From positions 15,681,626 through 15,745,625 of the forward strand of contig CM063110.1 in assembly GCA_031841125.1 (NCBI GenBank): a DNA stretch of 64,000 nucleotides. The letters are read 5' to 3'. Source of the stretch: Acanthococcus lagerstroemiae (Eukaryota; Arthropoda; Insecta; Hemiptera; Eriococcidae). Shown piece after piece: positions 34,901-46,300 of the stretch. The first letter of the stretch is position 1; each line of letters opens with the position of its first letter. A program made the translations under genes and the position numbers. The notes below the pieces were generated by a model. The model searched no databases. It saw only the letters and a program-made list of their open reading frames with translations, and had not been told where the DNA came from.

Positions 34901-37900
34901 TCGAAAAGGGCAAACTGAACTCAACTTCAAAAAACTGAACTAATTATAGGGAATGGAACGAAGTTCCCTTTCATTCAAAAATAGAATCGGATTATTTTCT
35001 TCTTCCTCAAAAAGGAGACACGACTTTTCAATTTTGAGAGATAAAACGAAACTCTTCTCATCGAGGACATGACAATGACACTTTTTCTCTTCCCAGGAAG
35101 TGTGGAAACGGTTTCTCTTTCCACAAAGACAGGAGCAAAGTTCTCATTATTCAAAAGAAGACAATGATGATTTTTTAAATCTTTTTTAATTTAATTGGTT
35201 ACGTTTCGTGTCATTCATTAATGGAATAGATAAACGTCTGCCATTTTCAAGGAGAAAAGAGGGTGGGGGAATTCTTATTCAAGAAAAACGAGAAAACAAT
35301 TTTACCATGGCTTAGAGAAGGGAAAGAGTTTCTCCTGCTTTACTAGAAGAGATGATAAAGATCTCATTCAGAAAAGGGATGGTATAATTTTTTCATCTCC
35401 CTTTAAAAAGGCTACAAATTTTTATTCCGCGAAGAATGGGATAAAGTTTTCTTCATTCAAAAGAAAAACCCGGGATAATTTGCCGCCTTGGACAGAATGA
35501 AGATATTTTCATTTAAGAAAGCTGTGAAGGCGATTTTCGCCTTATTTCTTGAGGAAAAAAACAAGTTTTTCCTCCTCGAGGAATGAAACGAAATCATTCT
35601 CAATTCAGAAAAAGGAGACAACTTGTTTTTCTCTTTTCTTGAAGAAAGGAATTAGTTTGTCATTCCACAAAATATACAACTTTCACTTCTCAAGGAATAG
35701 AACAAAGTTCTTATAAAGAAAAAAACACGGTTTTTATTTCAAGTTTCCTCTGTTATTTGATGTTGATGATTGAATAATAATATTTTGCTCATTTCCAGGG
35801 TAAAATTTGAAATTTGGGCCGGGTACCAATTCTGATGAGATATTCTGACTCAGCCACCCAAGAAAGTTCTTATTTGATAGTTCGTTCAATTTTTTTGAGT
35901 AAACTCAATTCATTCTCAAGTGTTAAACTTGAGTTTTAGGGTTCCCAAACTAAGACCTGATAAAAATTTGAATGAAATTATTCCAACTCAGCGACTCAGG
36001 AAATGCCTAAATCAACAGTTCATTCAATTTTCAAGGATAAAATGTCGGAGTTGGGGTCTAAATTAGAAATGAAAACCGATATTTAAACTCAGCAACTCAT
36101 AAAAACCACTACTTCTATGTTTTATTCGATTTTTCCATTTAAAATGATTATATGCTCTTCTCAAGTGTGAAATGCCAATTTTGAGACCCTAATTCAAGCC
36201 GGAAAAGATTTTGACGAGACGTTTGAAATCAGCGACCCGAAAAAAAAACTACTCCGATTGTTTCTCGATGTTTTCCCGCACATCAAAATCGAAAGTTGGT
36301 ATGGTACATTCTAGCCCCTCTCCTCGAGGGGAAAAGAAAATTTTGGCAGGAAACGAAACTAGACCCGGGCAAGTGAAGCCTCTGGTTAGTCTCATTTCGA
36401 TCCGGCGGCCAGCTCAAAAATAACAGGAAGGGAGAGGGGCAAACGAACACACTGTATAGGTAGTACATCACTCGCAGCTTTTAGCCTTCTTCTCCCATGA
36501 TCATACGGGCATTTTACGCTACAAAAAGGTTGGGTGTAAAATTTTAGACCATCGTCTGCTGAATTTAAGAACACTCCCCCCTCTACGTATTCAAGCCTTG
36601 GGCTTTCGTGCAGCCTCTGCGTAGCAAGTTCATGAAAAAAAAAACAAAAAAAAACTCTTACTGGGGTGTAGAATTGTCGAAGTCTCAAATGCCTAGCGAT
36701 TTCACGCACTGTTTAACAGAAAATGCTGATAATTTTTACTATATCCTCGGATAATAATTACTGTAATTCTACTAAAAGTGTGGCATGATCAGACGTCAGA
36801 GAGGTTAAATTTTTCTCGGTGTATTGTTCCATCAAAATTCATCGATTGCATCGAAAGATGCGGTCTCCGTTGTCGAGATACGTCGTCTTGAAATTGGAAA
36901 AACTGTACCAATCAAAGGGACATTTTATAAACGAAATGACACGTGATTATCTTGTGTTTAGATTGATGGATACGCAGGACCTTTGATGATATTTGTAACC
37001 TGTGTCACCAAGGACGAACCGTACTATGCTCATCCGTATAAAGTGATCGGTAGAGACAATAACCAAATCGGACTGAGAATGGGGTTTTGCGTCGTTAAAA
37101 ATTACAACGAAAACGAAAACAGGGAGATCGTCTTCCGTGATATTAGAATTCAGCGTGTGAAAAAAAATGATATTCGAAATTCGCTAGAAGAACGTCAACG
37201 TTATGAGCGCGATCCGTATGAAAGTAATTATCAATAAATGCAGTAATTGGTTACTTTTTTTAGAATTTATTCAAATCCAATACACAAAGCGTGTCAGCGT
37301 GGATGATATTCCCTGAACCGCCGGAACATAAGACGATACCTTCGCCTGACAGCTTACCAGATTTTGATTTACGGGCGCGCCGGTAAGGGCCCCCACCAAT
37401 GACAAGGAAAACAAAATGGAAACAAGAACATAAATTGTTAGTCGATCGATAATTGGTTACCTCAACGCACGAAAAATGCCAACACGAACAAACACACGAG
37501 AATCCGGAAACTAAAACGAATCCTAAAAAAGTTATAATAATATCAAATTACCAACCAATGCAATTTTATTATTTTTTATGTGTATATTATTTTAGCCTTG
37601 ACGTTTGAGTTTTTTCTACAAAATGAGGGGAAGGGGGTTCTACCAAGCTTGAGTTCCGAGGCTCAAAAATGCTAAATGCAGCTCTGCAACTTGTAGATAC
37701 TCGTAGGTATGCTTGCTTGATCTTACTTTTAAGGAACGCAGATATATGATAAGCAGAACTTATTTATTCTCTCAGTTATATTTTTTGCATTATCCTCCTG
37801 TTTAAAAATGGTAGAATGACGAAGTTTTCTCGTAACAGATAATAAAAAAGATATGCTAACAAAATAAGAGGGAAAAAAAAACGGAATTAATTTGATCGAG

Positions 37901-40900
37901 GGTTCGGAAAATAAATAGTAAATATTTTCATGTTTTGCATGTCAATTCCTAAATAAAATTTCCCTTCCTAACCCAATATTTCTTTATAGAAAACAATTTC
38001 CTCGTGCGCACTTCATTTAAACACCTGTTGACCTCACTCTTCCACCATTTAAGTGGATACTTCAATACTTAAAGATACTGAATTTTGGTTCAGCGATTTT
38101 TTTCTCTAAATCGGGGTAAACATGAAATTCATTCACACCACGCTGAACCCATTCCAATATTTTCCTTCAGTGGTTGCTGAAACTGTTCTCTATACCAGAA
38201 AGTTTCTGTTTAATTGTAGAAAGAGAAAACAATCAATTCAAGAAGTAAAATTGAGAATATGAACCATACTGCAACTAGGGCACTACATCTGCATTTTGTC
38301 GGCAAAGGTTGTCTGCTCGTCCGGCTGAAGGAGGACCATTCATTGTAAAACATCCAGTACATCTCATTTTGGGTTTTTACTTACAGTTAAATTAGACCAC
38401 AACTTCGAAAAGAACCTTCGTTTATGTTTTCAAGCTCGTGATCCACAGAATGGTTATCGCAGTGTCGGTAAACCTGTACTTAGTGAGCCAATACATAATA
38501 AGAAGAGTAAGTGATGATACAATATAGAATATGAATACAACGATATATCCTGTCGGCGTGGTTACCCTATACTTGTATCTAATGCAAACTCCATTTAATA
38601 GACGCAACACATCCTGGAAATCTGAACATACATAGGCTGATTCCGTCGAGAGCTTCTGCCTCTAAGTCCGAAACTGTCATCATAATACCCAAGTCAAGAT
38701 CTACAGGTAATGCCGTCAGCGGCCTTTCTCATTTCTGCCTTTTTCGTGCGTTGAATTTTATTATTTAGCTTATCTATTTCTACATTACAGATGCTATAGA
38801 TGAAGTCCGGTTTTATGAAGTCAACAGACATCTTGAAGAAGTATGGAGAGGTAAAGCAATGTTTACACCTGCTGATGATGTGCACAAGACAGTGGCAATT
38901 TGTATCAAGACTCCACTATACACACGCCCTATTGAAGTAATATTATATGTCGCTGTTCTAGAATTATATCATCTAGATATTCTGAAAGAGGGCTAAGAAA
39001 ATGACATACAAAAGAACTCTACTGGGATACGAGGCCATAAGTGTGAAAATATACTGTAGTTCTCCCTTCCATCCCTCATTCCCAAACTTCAAGCTGTCAA
39101 CATATATAGCTAACAATTTATCAATTTATTAGTTCAAATCCACTCGAAGTATTTTTAATTATACGTTAAGGTGGCCCTTAAAAATCAAATTTCGAGAATT
39201 TCAGCTCCCACCCCTAGAATTGTTACTTCATATGGAAAAATGATCCCCTAAAAATTTCTACTCGATTAATTTATTTTAAAGCGGCTCGAATGAGGGATTT
39301 CACGTTACAGTGCCGGGTGAAGAACGATGCTTTGCACGGTAAGGCCCGTTTCACACGTATCCGACATGCTGGTCCGACGTCGGACCGGCATAAAATTGAT
39401 ACACAGAAGGAAATAAGAGCTTTCACACGAAGTCGGCTGTCGGCCCGACGTCAGTTTGATATCGAGGAATGTCGGCTCTTGCCTCGACACGTATCCGACA
39501 AAATGACGGCTAAATGGCGCGGACCGACGTGTCGGATACGTGTGAAAGCGTTGCTATTTGCTGTCGGACCGACGTGTCGGATACGTGTGAAACGGGCCTA
39601 AGCATACGCTTGTAAAAGTACAGTTGGCGTTTCAAATTTTTTCACTGCAGATAGTGACTTTTCTAGTTTTTTACTCTAAAAATACCTACTCAAAATAATT
39701 CCCAACTCAAAAAAAAAAAAATTGAAAGACTTGGTGATTAATGAATCGCAGAAAACCTTTTAGAAAAATACATAATGTTCTTTTGCATGTGAGATGTCCT
39801 TTCTCTTGCCCTCATCACATTCATCAGTCATCAAGAAATTATGAATAGGAGTAATATATCCTGGGTGTATCTCCTATTAAAAAGAAGATTGGGCTTCTTA
39901 GGTAAATACTTGGCTAGATAATTTTGAAATTAGATAAACATTGTCTTAGTATATCCAATTTAATTTTTCATTAAAATGATATCCGTATTAATAGTTTATT
40001 ATTTTAATGCTTTCATAGTAAATTGGGAGGGAGGTCATTTGAAGGTCATTTATTTTAGAAATTCGATTTGTTTTAGAAAGTATAAACAAATAACATCAAA
40101 CATTTATTAGATGTTTTAAATTCATACATATTAGGAATAAAAACAAACATTAAACATTCGTAACATTTTATTATAGGTATTTCAATCATATTAAACTAAA
40201 AGTAGATTTCTCAGAATTTGGGTACTGTATTCTGTATTCCGTCATACCTTGTATTAAAAATTGTTTTTGTTCTTCATTGTTGCTTATTTTTAAATTTTTG
40301 ACGGTGAGGGACAATTCACAATTTCGTTTGCTCCCTTCGCTCGTAATTCACAGTTTAAACAATAAATAAACACCCAACTAACAAATAACTAACATAATTA
40401 AATCAGTGAACTGGAATACACCGAGTAGAACAGAAGAAAAAAATAATAATATTCATTTTTTAAGTCAGAAATGCAATAACTGAATTTTAGTCAACAAAAT
40501 TATACGACGTATCTCAGGGACCGTTGATGCCCGAGTTTTTTCGCGGGTTGCAACGGACATGCAAGAATAGTCGGCGCGTTACCTTCATTTTAATGAAATC
40601 TCTCATTCGGGCCATCTTAAACGTGATCAATTGAGCTGAAATTTTTAAGGGAATGTTTTTTCATATGAAGGAACAATTCTATGGGGTGGGAGAGCGAAAT
40701 ATCAAAAAAAAATTTCGTCATCGATAACAGAGGGCCACCCTATTATACATACATGCAATACATCACGATTATAAGCGCAAATAGCCGACCTTAAGTGGGA
40801 GGTCAAACGGGGGGCTAACACGTATCAGAGTTATGCTGAAAATTCTTTCATTCGCACGAGTATAATTTTCCAGCATTCTGGAAAAGAGCTTTCAGTTTAT

Positions 40901-41355
40901 TTGGAGAGCACCAGCACTCTCCCCAAACCCCCTACGTGCGCCTATGATCACGAATTTTCTAATGGAACGCGTTTCCATCTGTTCCATACAGGAAGGGCAT
41001 GTCGCTGTAGTTCGTGTTGTGCTCGTAAGCAAATCGGGTGAAAAGGAAATTTCTGGACCTCCCACTAAATTCATCTATACAAGAGCCGTTTCGGGTAAAG
41101 TATTTTCTCGTTTTCAAAACTTTCGTAAGTTTGAAATTAGATATCTATAATAGAGGTGTGTCTATAATTATCAAGAGATAGCCATTACTCACACACGTAC
41201 TCGATGACCATAAAATATTATTTACATTTTCAGATCCAAACGTTGAGGAAAGACCGAATTATTCGGTAAGTATCCCTTCAGCCAGTCAACTTCCTGACCC
41301 AGACAAAAAGACAACTTATTTTTCCCGCATTGTAAATACTTCTCGAGATTTTTGA
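31920..41355 (+). CDS. Rel-B: Rel/NF-kB short protein, 7 exons, complete
   Basis: Exons: 31920-32138, 36962-37223, 38387-38506, 38602-38706, 38791-38936, 40992-41094, 41234-41355, giving 358 aa with a consistent frame. Exon 1 starts at an ATG (MDPSTMTEVG) and contains RFRYPSENRNGG at about residue 44. Exon 2 has [17 protein letters not shown], exon 3 LRLCFQ and KPVLSEPIHNKK, exon 4 the start of the IPT domain. Exon 5 has VRFYEV, VWRGKAMF and DVHKTVAICIKTPLY; exon 6 ends KFIYTRAVSG. This is the most diverged copy. The PKA-type RRPSD stretch is replaced by SKSGEKEI, the recognition loop has Ser and loses the second Arg/Gly pattern, and no nuclear signal follows the IPT domain. The last exon reads about 40 residues to a TGA, but a good donor (gtaagt, 41267) lies inside it, so a further exon is possible. 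Intron 1 (4.8 kb) holds MITEs and degenerate tandem arrays. The start choice is supported by the lack of a Rel-A-type splice acceptor at the same point. Confidence 0.82.
33186..33943. mobile_element. TA-flanked MITE in Rel-B intron 1
   Basis: Left end ccgtaatctggggtaacttc; the right end is its imperfect inverse (…cgaagttatatcccagattacgg). TA at 33184-33185 and 33944-33945. An internal copy of gggtaacttcggac is at 33390. No ORF. Confidence 0.75.
33990..34110. mobile_element. Foldback MITE, second copy
   Basis: Contains gcccgtggatgccgaatcc and the inverted ttcgacatcgacgggcgcgg; same family as 11073-11206, more diverged. Confidence 0.55.
34360..34475 (-). mobile_element. LINE RT fragment
   Basis: The minus strand reads ALRELKNGKAPGVDEIPADL, the RT fingers motif; very short remnant. 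Confidence 0.65.
34930..35760. repeat. Degenerate tandem array in Rel-B intron 1
   Basis: Recurrent gaatggaacgaagttctcat-type words (34952, 35128, 35434, 35579, 35695) alternate with 'aaaggagacaactttttctc'-type words. Irregular spacing and heavy erosion. No ORF. Confidence 0.5.
35790..36290. repeat. Second degenerate array in Rel-B intron 1
   Basis: Repeats of 'actcagcgactcaggaaa' and 'ttcattcaattttcaaggat' types with a period near 130 bases. Related 'cagcgacccaaaa' words also occur near 57165. Confidence 0.4.
38280..38360. mobile_element. Right end of the long-TIR intron element in Rel-B
   Basis: Matches 12085-12158 and 50085-50156; ends about 30 bases before the acceptor of exon 3. The left end is not clearly preserved, although 37680-37745 resembles the subterminal part in Rel-C. 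Confidence 0.5.
39343..39598. mobile_element. PIF/Harbinger-like MITE
   Basis: Inverted ends ggcccgtttcacacgtatcc / ggatacgtgtgaaacgggcc; TAA on both sides (39340-39342 and 39599-39601). An internal second copy of the right end precedes it. Located in Rel-B intron 5. Confidence 0.75.
39620..40100. repeat. Dispersed repeat related to the hAT element at 20607
   Basis: Shares long stretches with 20839-21110 ('aatgaatc', 'tttagaaaaata', 'tttctcttgcc', 'tcctgggtg'), and 'tcatttatttt' stretches with 22140-22200. Its own ends are not clear. Lies in Rel-B intron 5. Confidence 0.5.
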
Positions 41356-43730
41356 GGAAACCTGATTTTGGTTGTACCTTGAGCCAACTGAGGATAATGC
41401 TCCACCAAGATCACTGAAGACTTTGATTTTTTTATTAGACATGTTCCCAGGTTATAATATTTTAAGAACATCTCACAATGACGTCAAAGTTGGCCTATTC
41501 CTCTATCGATAGAAGAGCAGTTTGTTCCAATTTCATTGAGTTGCGAGAGCAAAAAGGACCTAAATTTTACATTTGGTCGATTCCCTGACTCTACGGCGTT
41601 CCATCGCTGACAATCTCTTTATTTACTTCAACCCTTACATACCATACTTTTTGGAATAGCCATATTAATCACATCTAAAAGCCAAAGATCGAACTATTAA
41701 CATTCACAATCATTCATGTCAATGGGGGTAGAGGAGAAGACCGTGGTGGTTTCTCCCACTTGAAAAAAAAATAATAATAATTGCCGTGAAGAAAATTGTT
41801 TCAATTTTTCACAAAAAATAAAAGACACTTCGAGTTTTGACCTAAAATTCTAAATTATATAGAAAGAAAGGATCCTTCGAGAAAAGAAATTTTCACCTCC
41901 CCTTCCGGCAATAATAAAATAAGCAACTGTCTCCGTTGAGTACTTTCAAAAAGTTTTGGTGACTTATGCTAATCAAACTATGTATTAACAAATTGATTTG
42001 CTATAAACTTTTAATTATATTGAAACTATATTTTATAATTTATGTAATTTAATTTTGTATCAGACTTTGACCAAATAATCTTGAATTTTCCTGGAAAAAA
42101 ATTAATGATGACTTCCTATGTCCATATTTATTGGATTTTGGTCCCATCTACTGACTACCTTCACTTTTGTTTTTGTTTTTTTTAATTCATTTTATATCTT
42201 CTTTTCAATTTTTCACCCAACTTTTTAACTTTTTTTTTCAGTTCTTCTCTACATTTTTCCATTTATTGCATGCAATGTCATCCGCAGACCTTATCGTTCT
42301 AGCCATCTCCAGTTGTACTGTCACACCTGATTTCCTTCTATTCCCTTTTTCAATTACTGTTTCTACAATAGGTTAAACAGTACTGGTGACAAACAGTAAC
42401 CTTTTTGTCTCACTCTTCTGTAAATTTTCGCTTTTTCCACTTCATCCTCTATTTGTATTTGAGTTCCTTCGTACTTATGTAAATCCATATTACTCTTCTT
42501 TCTTTCATACTAAACTCCTATCTCCTTCAGTATTTGATTTGAAACATTTTAATCCATTCAACATTATCAAAAGCTTTTTCTAAAAATCTACAAATGCTAC
42601 ATAATGTAACCAAACCTTCGGTCTTTTTTCCCCTAATATAAGCCTCAAATATACTGCTTCCCTAGTTCCTCTGCCTTTTCTGAATCCGAAAAAAATTACT
42701 TTTAATAATGTGAAAGACTTTAATCCAATTAAGAATTAATTAACATCCTCTAACCTTATTCATTTAAAATCGTTAGAATACCTTTAATTTTCAAAGTAAC
42801 ATTAAAATTGTCTTGACAAATGCCATCATAAATCCTAATGAATTTTCCCAGATTATTAAAGAATGATAAATGATGGGTCACAACGAGCTTCAAAACGTTT
42901 TACCAGAGTCATCTGAGGAGTTTACATTGATCTTCAGATAAGAGTGCTGTAACGAGTCGTGAACGATCAGTCAAATGTCAGCAGAAATACAAACTAAAAT
43001 AAGATATTGTCCATAATATATCTGAGTAGTGAAGTTACAAGCAAGTCATTCCATTCATTAACTTGAAGCTATATAAAAAAGATTTCCAATAGCATTGCCT
43101 AGGCTAAATTTAGAGAAAATTCGATGGTTTCTCTTCTGAGGTAAAAATCGACTCATACCAGTAATTAGCACTTTATTATAATTTACAAAAATCAAACTTG
43201 AAAAAATGCTCTTTTGAAGAAATTAGAAGTTCCAATCAATGGAGAGCGATACTGCTTAGTAAAATTTACCAAATTTCGCATACACCATTGACTCTCTGTT
43301 GATATTGGTTCCAACATGTTTGCGTTTCAACTAACTCAACGAATTTCTTGGTTCGCTGTAATACTTCCTATTTTTCATCTGTTGAAGAAGCTTGATTTTT
43401 TGCTTTTAGACGCTAGTGGTGCCTCCCCTGTAATGGTCACATTCAAATCCACACAAAAAACTGAGCCAAGATCCTTGACGGTTTTAATTTTGTACCGATT
43501 TGAAAACCATTCAGGGTCTAAAGAACAACGTGAATAGTATTTTGGCTCCTTCAAAGAGTATTGGCAGAAAGACTAAAGGTACATGAAAAAATCGGTCAGA
43601 AGATTCGGACTCAGCGTAAAAAATAAATCGGGAAAAGTTGATTCGCTTCTCGGAGCATTTTTGGCGTAGCATAATGCATTTTTGCTTACATTCAGCGTAA
43701 AGGTCTGAGCTTCGTAACTCGCACAATACA
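41356..43730. other. No gene; LINE relic at 42120-42900
   Basis: Apart from the LINE relic, AT-rich sequence without coding support between Rel-B and the duplicated Rel-C upstream segment. Confidence 0.5.
42120..42900 (-). mobile_element. Eroded LINE relic
   Basis: The minus strand retains an RSADDI-like RT palm stretch (about 42275) and LFN-like residues downstream of it, with many stops. Family uncertain. Confidence 0.45.
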
Positions 43731-43739
43731 AGTAGTTAC

Positions 43740-44770
43740 TTGTCAAGTCAAGTCAGCTTAGCCAATGACAGGATATTCGTAGTCAAAGACTAAAGAGACC
43801 TCTATTACGACAGTCTGTACTATTTGTTCCCTTATATTTCAAATTTATATGTTAATGGGCTCCTTCCTGATCCCCTCTTAGTGATGGGTGATAGGACAAA
43901 ATTCAGTTCAAGATTCCTCTTAATAGTCCTCTATGATCCGAGTTAAGGCAATAGAATCATTTATTATTTTTTAATAAATTTATGAATACAGCTTCGTTAG
44001 ATATTACTGTTGCTCACTACATCGGAACCAGACGGAGTAATGAGCTGCTCCTCGATGCAAAAACTATAACCACATACATTACACATAAATATTGTCTATT
44101 ATGAGCTATTCTGCTGTTCACCCTTACCCGTACTCCTTTATCCGTCCATTCTATTTGTTACTGAGCTGAGGCGCAGCTAAAAGTCCCCCTCACCGCGACA
44201 AGGTAGCAGAAGGCAATTTTTAATTTAGAATTTAGAGTCGTTGGTCCAAGAAAGGTGGATACCATATTTCTAACGCCCCTGGATCCGCCAAAAGGGGCAA
44301 ATGCTAAAGCTAAAATTTCTATTTCGTTATAACCACATCGGAAATGGATCGAAAATTTGACAGGATATTCATAATTAGCGACCCACGAGACCTCTATTTC
44401 GACAGTCTGTTTTATTTGTTCTCATTTATTTCGAATTTCCATGTTGATGGGATCATTCTTGGTCCCCCCACTGAAGACGGGTGGAAGGAGACGACTTGAT
44501 TCAAGATTTCTCTTAGTCCTTATTGATCCGAGTTAAAGCACAACATTATGAGCTTACGAAATGAATGGGTATGATTTGAAGGTTAAGGCTATGTGTACAG
44601 TGATACGATTGAGATGAAAGAAATTTTGAGAAGACTGGACGTGTTAGTAGAACTTTCGAGTTACTATTGCTCACGACATCGGAACCGGACCTCTCAAAGT
44701 TACGATGGTGGAAATATAACCAAATACATATTACACATAATTATCTTCTGTATGACTCTGCTAAACACCA
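43740..44770. repeat. Upstream segment of Rel-C, itself duplicated
   Basis: Two related blocks, about 43740-44110 and 44340-44770, resemble each other ('gacaggatattc', 'gacctctatt', 'gatccgagtta', 'ctcac.acatcggaacc') and both match 450-1130 upstream of Rel-A. No clear ORF. Confidence 0.6.
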
Positions 44771-46300
44771 TGTAGGCAATATTTTCATATACCATTTCGC
44801 TTCGGCTCTCATTCCTCTAATTTCTTCCTTAAGAACTGGAGGGGGGCAAAATGATACTACTGCCTTTACGCCGTCACAAGTGGATGGAGAAGAGGCAACT
44901 TTCTACTACTTGGCTCAAGTGACATTGCTTTTAGTGAAACTACGACCTTCTATAATTCATTTCCCTCAAGGTTTTAGTTATTTGGCAAGAGTGTGAAGTC
45001 TGATTTTGATATACGTGGCATACAAAATGCTATACAATAATGCTTTCTAATATAGAATTTTACCGTCTTCAATTCTAGTTCTGTCCAAATTTTTGATCAA
45101 CTCACAAGTTTTCAAGTGAAAACCCGAACTACGCCAACAAGACATAAGGCGAATTTCGGTTTCGATGTATCGTTGACCGGTTCCGTCTACCAGCCTGAAT
45201 GGAGAAATTCTAAACCAGAACCATTACTTTTTTTTATTTTTAAGAGTCCTTTTATCTTCAGCCTACCCAGGTTGAAATTTCAGGTCTTCAGGTCGAATTT
45301 GATTATTTTGAACCCATATTGTACAATTTTGTACAGGTAATTTCTAATTTTCGTGCGTCTTTCCTGTTCACGATATTAGCGTGAAGGAAAGGGGGCTGGA
45401 GATATTCCACCTTTTTGAACCAAGTTGTAATCTCAGATGTAAATTTATGATTTGGTACAATTTCAAAATATGCACTTATGTACGTGTACATAAATAAAGA
45501 GCATACTGAACTCCGATACTGTAAGTAGCCCAGCGCCCAGTACACTTACTTGGTCAGTATTTATTACTGAAATCTAATGCAGTTTAATGGCACAGTCATA
45601 GGCTCAAATAAGGAGGAGGCTAGGCTCCTCAGCCTTCCTCATCTCCTTCACTGAATGGATACTTGTCAGTCCCTCAGGAGAATCCCCCCCCCACATCAGC
45701 TATTTGTGCGTAGAGCCACAGGACTATTTTCTCAGCTACTAGTCCTAACGGCGGAGGGAAGTGTTAACACGGCAAATTCTACTATCCAGTCGGCAACATT
45801 TGGAAAGTGAAGACTTCCTTTTCCTTACGTTTCCGCTTACATTTCTCATATCTTAATTGGTATTTTTGCTGTCTACCCTCCCCCTACAAAAAACTATCTA
45901 CAGCCCTATACTTGGCACAAAGTTTCCCCCTGCCCTGCTGGGTATGATACCTGTACTAATCACCAAAAAATGACTGGGACATATATGAAAGAGATGGAGA
46001 TGAAATGTTTTCGAGAAATTCAAAAGAAAAAAACTGGGAGCAGTATTTTGGACCGCCTCCGAATTGGGGTACGAATAAAATATTCAGCCTAAAACTTATA
46101 GTTTAGTCCTATGCAAACATAATTATAAAAATTTCAACACTCTCCCTCATTCCTAGAGTTCAGATTGCAACCTTTAGGGAAGATACACGAATGAATTAAT
46201 GTCTTTACAAGGGCAGGATTCAAGAGAAATATTACGTAATATTACGTCCGCATTTTCTGTATCTTATACTAAGAATTTAATCTATGTATTTGATTTTCAG

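Noticed and set aside
36211..36423. 70-codon ORF in Rel-B intron 1
   Set aside because: No homology or splice support and it lies at the end of a degenerate array.
37224..37240. Stop codon after SNYQ as the end of Rel-B exon 2
   Set aside because: The conserved donor gtaatt lies just before it in all three copies and splicing there restores the RLCFQ exon in frame.
39290..39601. 103-codon ORF
   Set aside because: Falls within the Harbinger-like MITE and its palindromic ends.
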